From NCBI GenBank assembly GCA_016650355.1, contig JAENVX010000345.1:1-9019 (forward strand): a stretch of DNA of 9,019 bases. Direction: 5' to 3'. Origin of the DNA: Bacteroidia bacterium. GTDB lineage: Bacteria > Bacteroidota > Bacteroidia > Cytophagales > Cyclobacteriaceae. This document shows, one piece after another, positions 7,223 through 9,019 of this stretch (positions within the stretch are counted from its first letter, which is position 1; every line of letters starts with the position of its first letter). The position numbers and the translations under genes were made by a program. The notes under the pieces are model-generated. The model had not been told where the DNA came from. It searched no databases and saw only the letters and a list, made by a program, of their open reading frames with translations.

Positions 7223-8019
7223 GTCAAAAATATTTCAGAAGGCAATTCAAGATTTTGTTCTTCGGTGTATAGATCCGGCCAGTAGCGGTGTAAGTCATCG
7301 CGGCCGTGCTGTACGCCATATAATCTTCCTACATCTGCGTTCCAGGTTAGTGCTACCGTATTGCGTATACCCGTAGCATAGCGGTGCGCAATGTCTTGCT
7401 TCTGGTTGAGCGTGTTATCATCAAACTTCCAAATGCCCGCACGCGTCTCCAACTCCATGCAAGGGTCATCGCCTTTTGAGTTAGGTGTGCGCAGGGGCAC
7501 CTCACAATCGTTGCTTTGCGAACCAACATTTACGTACATGCCACCTTTGTTATCGAAGGTGAACGGCTTTTCCATGTGGCCGCCACCATCTACAAACGTG
7601 ACAACCGTATCGAGCGCTTCAGCGGGGAGGAGGTCCCCATCGGCAAGCTTGGAACGATAGACGTGTGTGCGATCGGAATAATAAAGAAAGCCATTGTGAA
7701 GTTCAATGCCCGTGCCAGTGATGGAGCTATACCCATTCATAATATCTGCACGCCCATCGGCAGTGGTATCGCGCAAAGCAATGATGCCTTTGCCTTCACC
7801 GTTAGCCCGCGAAAGATGAAGATAAATGTCTCCATTCGTGTTGATGGCCATGTGCCGGCCACGGCCAAGGGTATCCACTACCACCACAGCACCAAATTTT
7901 TCGGGCAGTGTAAGGCCACCGTTGTGTACATCCGGAACAAGCAGCGCACGTTTCTCCTGCTGACTGCATGCCGAAACAACCAAAACAGAAACGACAAAAA
8001 GAAAGGCTTTAATAGTCAT
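7219..8019 (-). CDS. N-terminal half: lipoprotein PQQ-type glucose/sorbosone dehydrogenase
   Basis: This half has 266 codons. Residues 1-18 form a lipoprotein signal, with a hydrophobic core and lipobox VSAC whose C18 would be lipidated, anchoring the protein in the membrane and facing the periplasm. The propeller begins with LTLPEKFGAVVVVD (36-49) and GRGRHMAINTNGDIY (52-66). It continues with GTGIELHNGFLYYSD (102-116), GGGHMEKPFTFDNKGGMYVNVGS (145-167), ATGIRNTVALTW (215-226) and GVQHGRDDL (235-243), all typical of glucose/sorbosone dehydrogenases (GSDH family), which use PQQ to oxidise sugars or related alcohols. The true substrate is unknown. The last two residues before the stop are frameshift products. 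The ATG at 8017-8019 is fixed by the leader; no clear promoter element is visible upstream. Confidence 0.82.
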   Translation of the reverse strand: MTIKAFLFVVSVLVVSACSQQEKRALLVPDVHNGGLTLPEKFGAVVVVDTLGRGRHMAINTNGDIYLHLSRANGEGKGIIALRDTTADGRADIMNGYSSITGTGIELHNGFLYYSDRTHVYRSKLADGDLLPAEALDTVVTFVDGGGHMEKPFTFDNKGGMYVNVGSQSNDCEVPLRTPNSKGDDPCMELETRAGIWKFDDNTLNQKQDIAHRYATGIRNTVALTWNADVGRLYGVQHGRDDLHRYWPDLYTEEQNLELPSEIFLT

Positions 8020-8091
8020 GGGTAAAAAGTTTAAGACTGCTAAGATAATTTATTAGCCCAATTAATGAAGGGTTTTTTTATATGAGTAAAT

Positions 8092-8150
8092 GTCCTGCTG
8101 AGCCTGTCGGGGCAGGGCTTGCCTTCCGAAGCATCTGGGTCGGAGAGCGT
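8092..8150 (+). repeat. Degenerate REP-like repeat with an internal insertion
   Basis: CCTGCTGAGCCTGTCG (8094-8109) and CGAAGCATCTGGG (8127-8139) are the two halves of a short interspersed repeat that I recognise from many bacterial genomes as TGCTGAGC-TGTCGAAGCATCTG. Here about 18 bases of G/C-rich sequence separate the halves. Local stems are CCTG/CAGG (8103-8106, 8113-8116) and TCCGA/TCGGA (8125-8129, 8140-8144). The family assignment rests on memory of the motif, not on a search. Confidence 0.45.
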
Positions 8151-8210
8151 GTCTGACTGTGCGCATGCATTCACGCAAGGCTATCGGGGGGCTTTTCACT
8201 TCTATCTTTA

Positions 8211-8237
8211 CCTTGCCGGAGTAAAACGCAGGCAGGC
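8211..8237 (-). repeat. Degenerate copy of the CCTGCC hairpin found at 6294-6326
   Basis: CCTTGCCG (8211-8218) and CGCAGGCAGG (8227-8236) reproduce both arms of the reverse complement of 6294-6326, with a shortened, changed loop. The 11-mer at 8227-8237 is the exact reverse complement of 6293-6303. This copy lies upstream of the frameshifted dehydrogenase gene and the better-preserved copy lies downstream, so the gene is bracketed by the two in inverted orientation. Confidence 0.5.
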
Positions 8238-8356
8238 CTCACGAAGAGCGGTAAAATTGAACTTGTGAGCTGGAATATATAAGAAAGTAGGTATTGTATA
8301 CTGAAAACAATTGAGCAACATTTGACAATGCAAACGTTAGGCGACATCGGAACTTC

Positions 8357-8392
8357 AAACGGACCTGCAAGAAACTAACTGAAAATCCGTTT
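8357..8392 (+). promoter_or_regulatory. Inverted repeat in the leader of the DUF5655 gene
   Basis: AAACGGA (8357-8363) and TCCGTTT (8386-8392) are a perfect 7-bp inverted repeat with a 22-base loop, ending 20 bp before the ATG at 8413. It could be an operator or an mRNA stem in the leader, or a chance match. TTTCTTTG (8390-8397) is one mismatch from a Bacteroidota -7 box but has no clear -33 partner. Confidence 0.25.
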
Positions 8393-8412
8393 CTTTGACT
8401 AACAAAAATAAC

Positions 8413-8856
8413 ATGTGGACTTGTCCAAAGTGCAAACACAAATTTTACAACAGAAATCAATCGCATTCATGTGGCAGCTTTACAGTTGACGATTTTTTAA
8501 AAGGAAAGTCCGAAACAGCAATTGACTTATTCAACTACTTCGTTTCCGAATACAAAAAAATTGGCGACCTCGATATTCACCCCGTAAAGACGAGAGTTGC
8601 CTTGTTGAAGAAAATGCGTTTCTGCTCAATAAACAAAATCGGAGTGGACTACATAGATGTTCATTTGGTTTTTACACAGCCATATATTGACAATTTATGT
8701 TTTTATAAAATTGACAATTTAGAAAACCGATTTTTCATCCACCATTTTAAAATCTGTAACAAATCAGACATCAATAAAGAGGTGAGGAAATACATGAAAC
8801 TTGCTTATGAAATTGGAAACAGGAAGCATGTTAAAGAGAAAAAGGCAAAAGTTTAA
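8413..8856 (+). CDS. DUF5655 domain protein with N-terminal zinc-binding motif
   Basis: A 147-residue, probably cytoplasmic protein. It opens with a zinc-knuckle-like segment, MWTCPKCKHKF...NQSHSC, with ligands C4, C7, H18 and C20 (C-x2-C-x10-H-x-C). The DUF5655 domain follows, recognisable from VDDFLKGK (24-31), IHPVKTRVALLKKMRFCSINKIG (55-77), DYIDVHLVF (79-87), RFFIHHFKI (106-114) and the C-terminal YMKLAYEIGNRKHVKEK (127-143). Its biochemical role is unknown; related domains occur alone and in accessory regions, which suggests a nucleic-acid or protein-binding role, as an inference only. I prefer the ATG at 8413 over the TTG at 8395 because the family starts at MWTCPKC. The gene is visibly more A/T-rich than the dehydrogenase gene to its left, which fits separate acquisition. 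The last residues (KEKKAKV) are basic. Confidence 0.8.
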   Translation: MWTCPKCKHKFYNRNQSHSCGSFTVDDFLKGKSETAIDLFNYFVSEYKKIGDLDIHPVKTRVALLKKMRFCSINKIGVDYIDVHLVFTQPYIDNLCFYKIDNLENRFFIHHFKICNKSDINKEVRKYMKLAYEIGNRKHVKEKKAKV

Positions 8857-8880
8857 TAGATGAAAACCTTTTCTTCCTCG

Positions 8881-8942
8881 CATAGTTTCGCTTCCGTCTC
8901 CGCGATAGCGTGATGTAATGGAAATGAAATCTCGAAACTATG
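8881..8942. repeat. 62-bp imperfect inverted repeat
   Basis: CATAGTTTCG (8881-8890) and CGAAACTATG (8933-8942) are a perfect 10-bp inverted repeat 42 bp apart. Inside lie further complementary pieces, TTCC (8892-8895) with GGAA (8920-8923) and CGC-GATA-GCG (8901-8910), so the whole can fold as one long, bulged hairpin. It starts 24 bp after the DUF5655 stop codon and has no T-run, so it is not a typical terminator. The remaining bases to the right edge hold no gene that I can support. Confidence 0.55.
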
Positions 8943-9019
8943 ACAGAACGAAGACTCCGTTGGGAAGGAGATGCACTACTTCTGTACGTCTGTAACAGAG
9001 TATAAATACGCTATAAAGG

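Larger units (their letters stand above)
6356..8019 (-). pseudogene. Frameshifted glucose/sorbosone dehydrogenase-cytochrome c fusion gene
   Basis: The two minus-strand reading frames 7219-8019 and 6356-7222 are the halves of one gene of about 554 residues. The first half stops just after LPSEIF, and the second continues in the next frame with DLNEGDDMGWPYCYYD. Adding one T to the run of five (read as A at 7226-7230 on the + strand) restores LPSEIFFDLNEGDDMGW without a break. Everything else is intact: lipoprotein leader, beta-propeller motifs, CVACH heme site and axial Met candidate. The damage is therefore either very recent or a sequencing/assembly error in a homopolymer. Programmed frameshifting is less likely, since the local A-TTT-TTG is not a canonical slippery heptamer. 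The restored protein would be a membrane-anchored periplasmic dehydrogenase passing electrons to its own c-type heme. Confidence 0.85.
8020..8412. other. 393-bp spacer with palindromic repeat remnants
   Basis: No convincing gene lies here. The left 70 bp are A/T-rich and presumably hold the promoter of the minus-strand dehydrogenase, though no TAnnTTTG box is found in that direction. From about 8092 to 8237 the sequence becomes G/C-rich and is made of hairpin-forming repeat pieces, listed separately. From 8240 the composition turns A/T-rich again and matches the DUF5655 gene. A GTTAGGC heptamer (8336-8342) and a 7-bp inverted repeat (8357-8392) precede that gene. Confidence 0.6.

Noticed and set aside
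6446..7285. A 279-codon + strand frame opposite the dehydrogenase-cytochrome gene
   Set aside because: It is antisense to a gene with unmistakable family motifs (CVACH, GWPYCYYD); its own translation is rich in Arg, His, Ile and Phe, as expected of a reverse-strand shadow.
7516..8025. A 169-codon + strand frame opposite the N-terminal half of the dehydrogenase
   Set aside because: It is antisense to the lipoprotein signal and propeller motifs, and it has no recognisable domain.
8055..8079. AGCCC...GGGTT stem followed by seven T, resembling an intrinsic terminator on the + strand
   Set aside because: The stem has only three G-C pairs, an A-T pair and a wobble with a 10-base loop, and no + strand gene lies upstream for it to terminate. 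It lies upstream of the minus-strand dehydrogenase start.
8336..8342. A complete integron attC site ending at GTTAGGC
   Set aside because: No RYYYAAC partner is present in the preceding 100 bp and no matching site follows the gene; the degenerate heptamer is expected by chance about once per kilobase per strand.
8395..8412. TTG start giving a six-residue longer DUF5655 protein
   Set aside because: The family begins at MWTCPKC, and the ATG at 8413 encodes exactly that.
8940..9019. Short frames at the right edge (a + strand frame from ATG 8940 with a stop at 9003-9005, a + strand frame from ATG 8969, and a minus-strand frame, the last two open to the edge)
   Set aside because: All are 16-27 codons, resemble no protein that I recognise, and the first starts inside the inverted repeat.

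Overview
The window looks like chromosomal DNA from a member of the Bacteroidota, probably a Cytophagales/Chitinophagales-type environmental bacterium. The signs are start codons without clear Shine-Dalgarno sequences, a promoter upstream of the ankyrin gene that fits the Bacteroidota -33/-7 consensus, a protein set typical of the group (a Tat-leader Gfo/Idh/MocA oxidoreductase, a CehA/McbA-like PHP metallohydrolase, a sorbosone-dehydrogenase-like beta-propeller fused to cytochrome c, and a DUF5655 protein), and short palindromic repeats between genes. I infer the phylum from sequence character. No rRNA or other marker gene is present to place it more exactly.

Layout, left to right. The left edge cuts a methylenetetrahydrofolate-reductase-like gene (+, to 682). 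It converges on a large exported CehA/McbA-like metallohydrolase (-, 765-3179). A 153-bp divergent spacer carrying a promoter leads to an ankyrin-repeat protein (+, 3333-4076) and then a Tat-exported Gfo/Idh/MocA oxidoreductase (+, 4174-5517). Next is a small exported protein of unknown function (+, 5666-6160), bracketed by two direct copies of a 33-bp repeat (29/33 identical). A cluster of strong hairpins (6262-6326) separates it from a convergent PQQ-type dehydrogenase/cytochrome c gene (-, 6356-8019). One missing base in a homopolymer splits that gene into two frames. A 393-bp spacer rich in degenerate palindromic repeats follows, then an A/T-rich DUF5655 gene (+, 8413-8856) and a 62-bp inverted-repeat structure near the right edge.

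The genes do not form one operon. Strand switches and spacers of about 80-400 bp point to separate transcription units. A loose theme is periplasmic or membrane-associated oxidation and hydrolysis of small molecules: the metallohydrolase, the exported oxidoreductase and the lipoprotein dehydrogenase-cytochrome all carry export signals. No shared pathway can be shown from the sequence.

I found no defence system, CRISPR array, tRNA, rRNA or transposase. The points most worth a second look are the frameshift at 7219-7231, the repeat-bracketed small gene, the apparently nested palindromic repeats on both sides of the frameshifted gene, and the 62-bp inverted repeat at 8881-8942. None of these clearly amounts to a new biological system.
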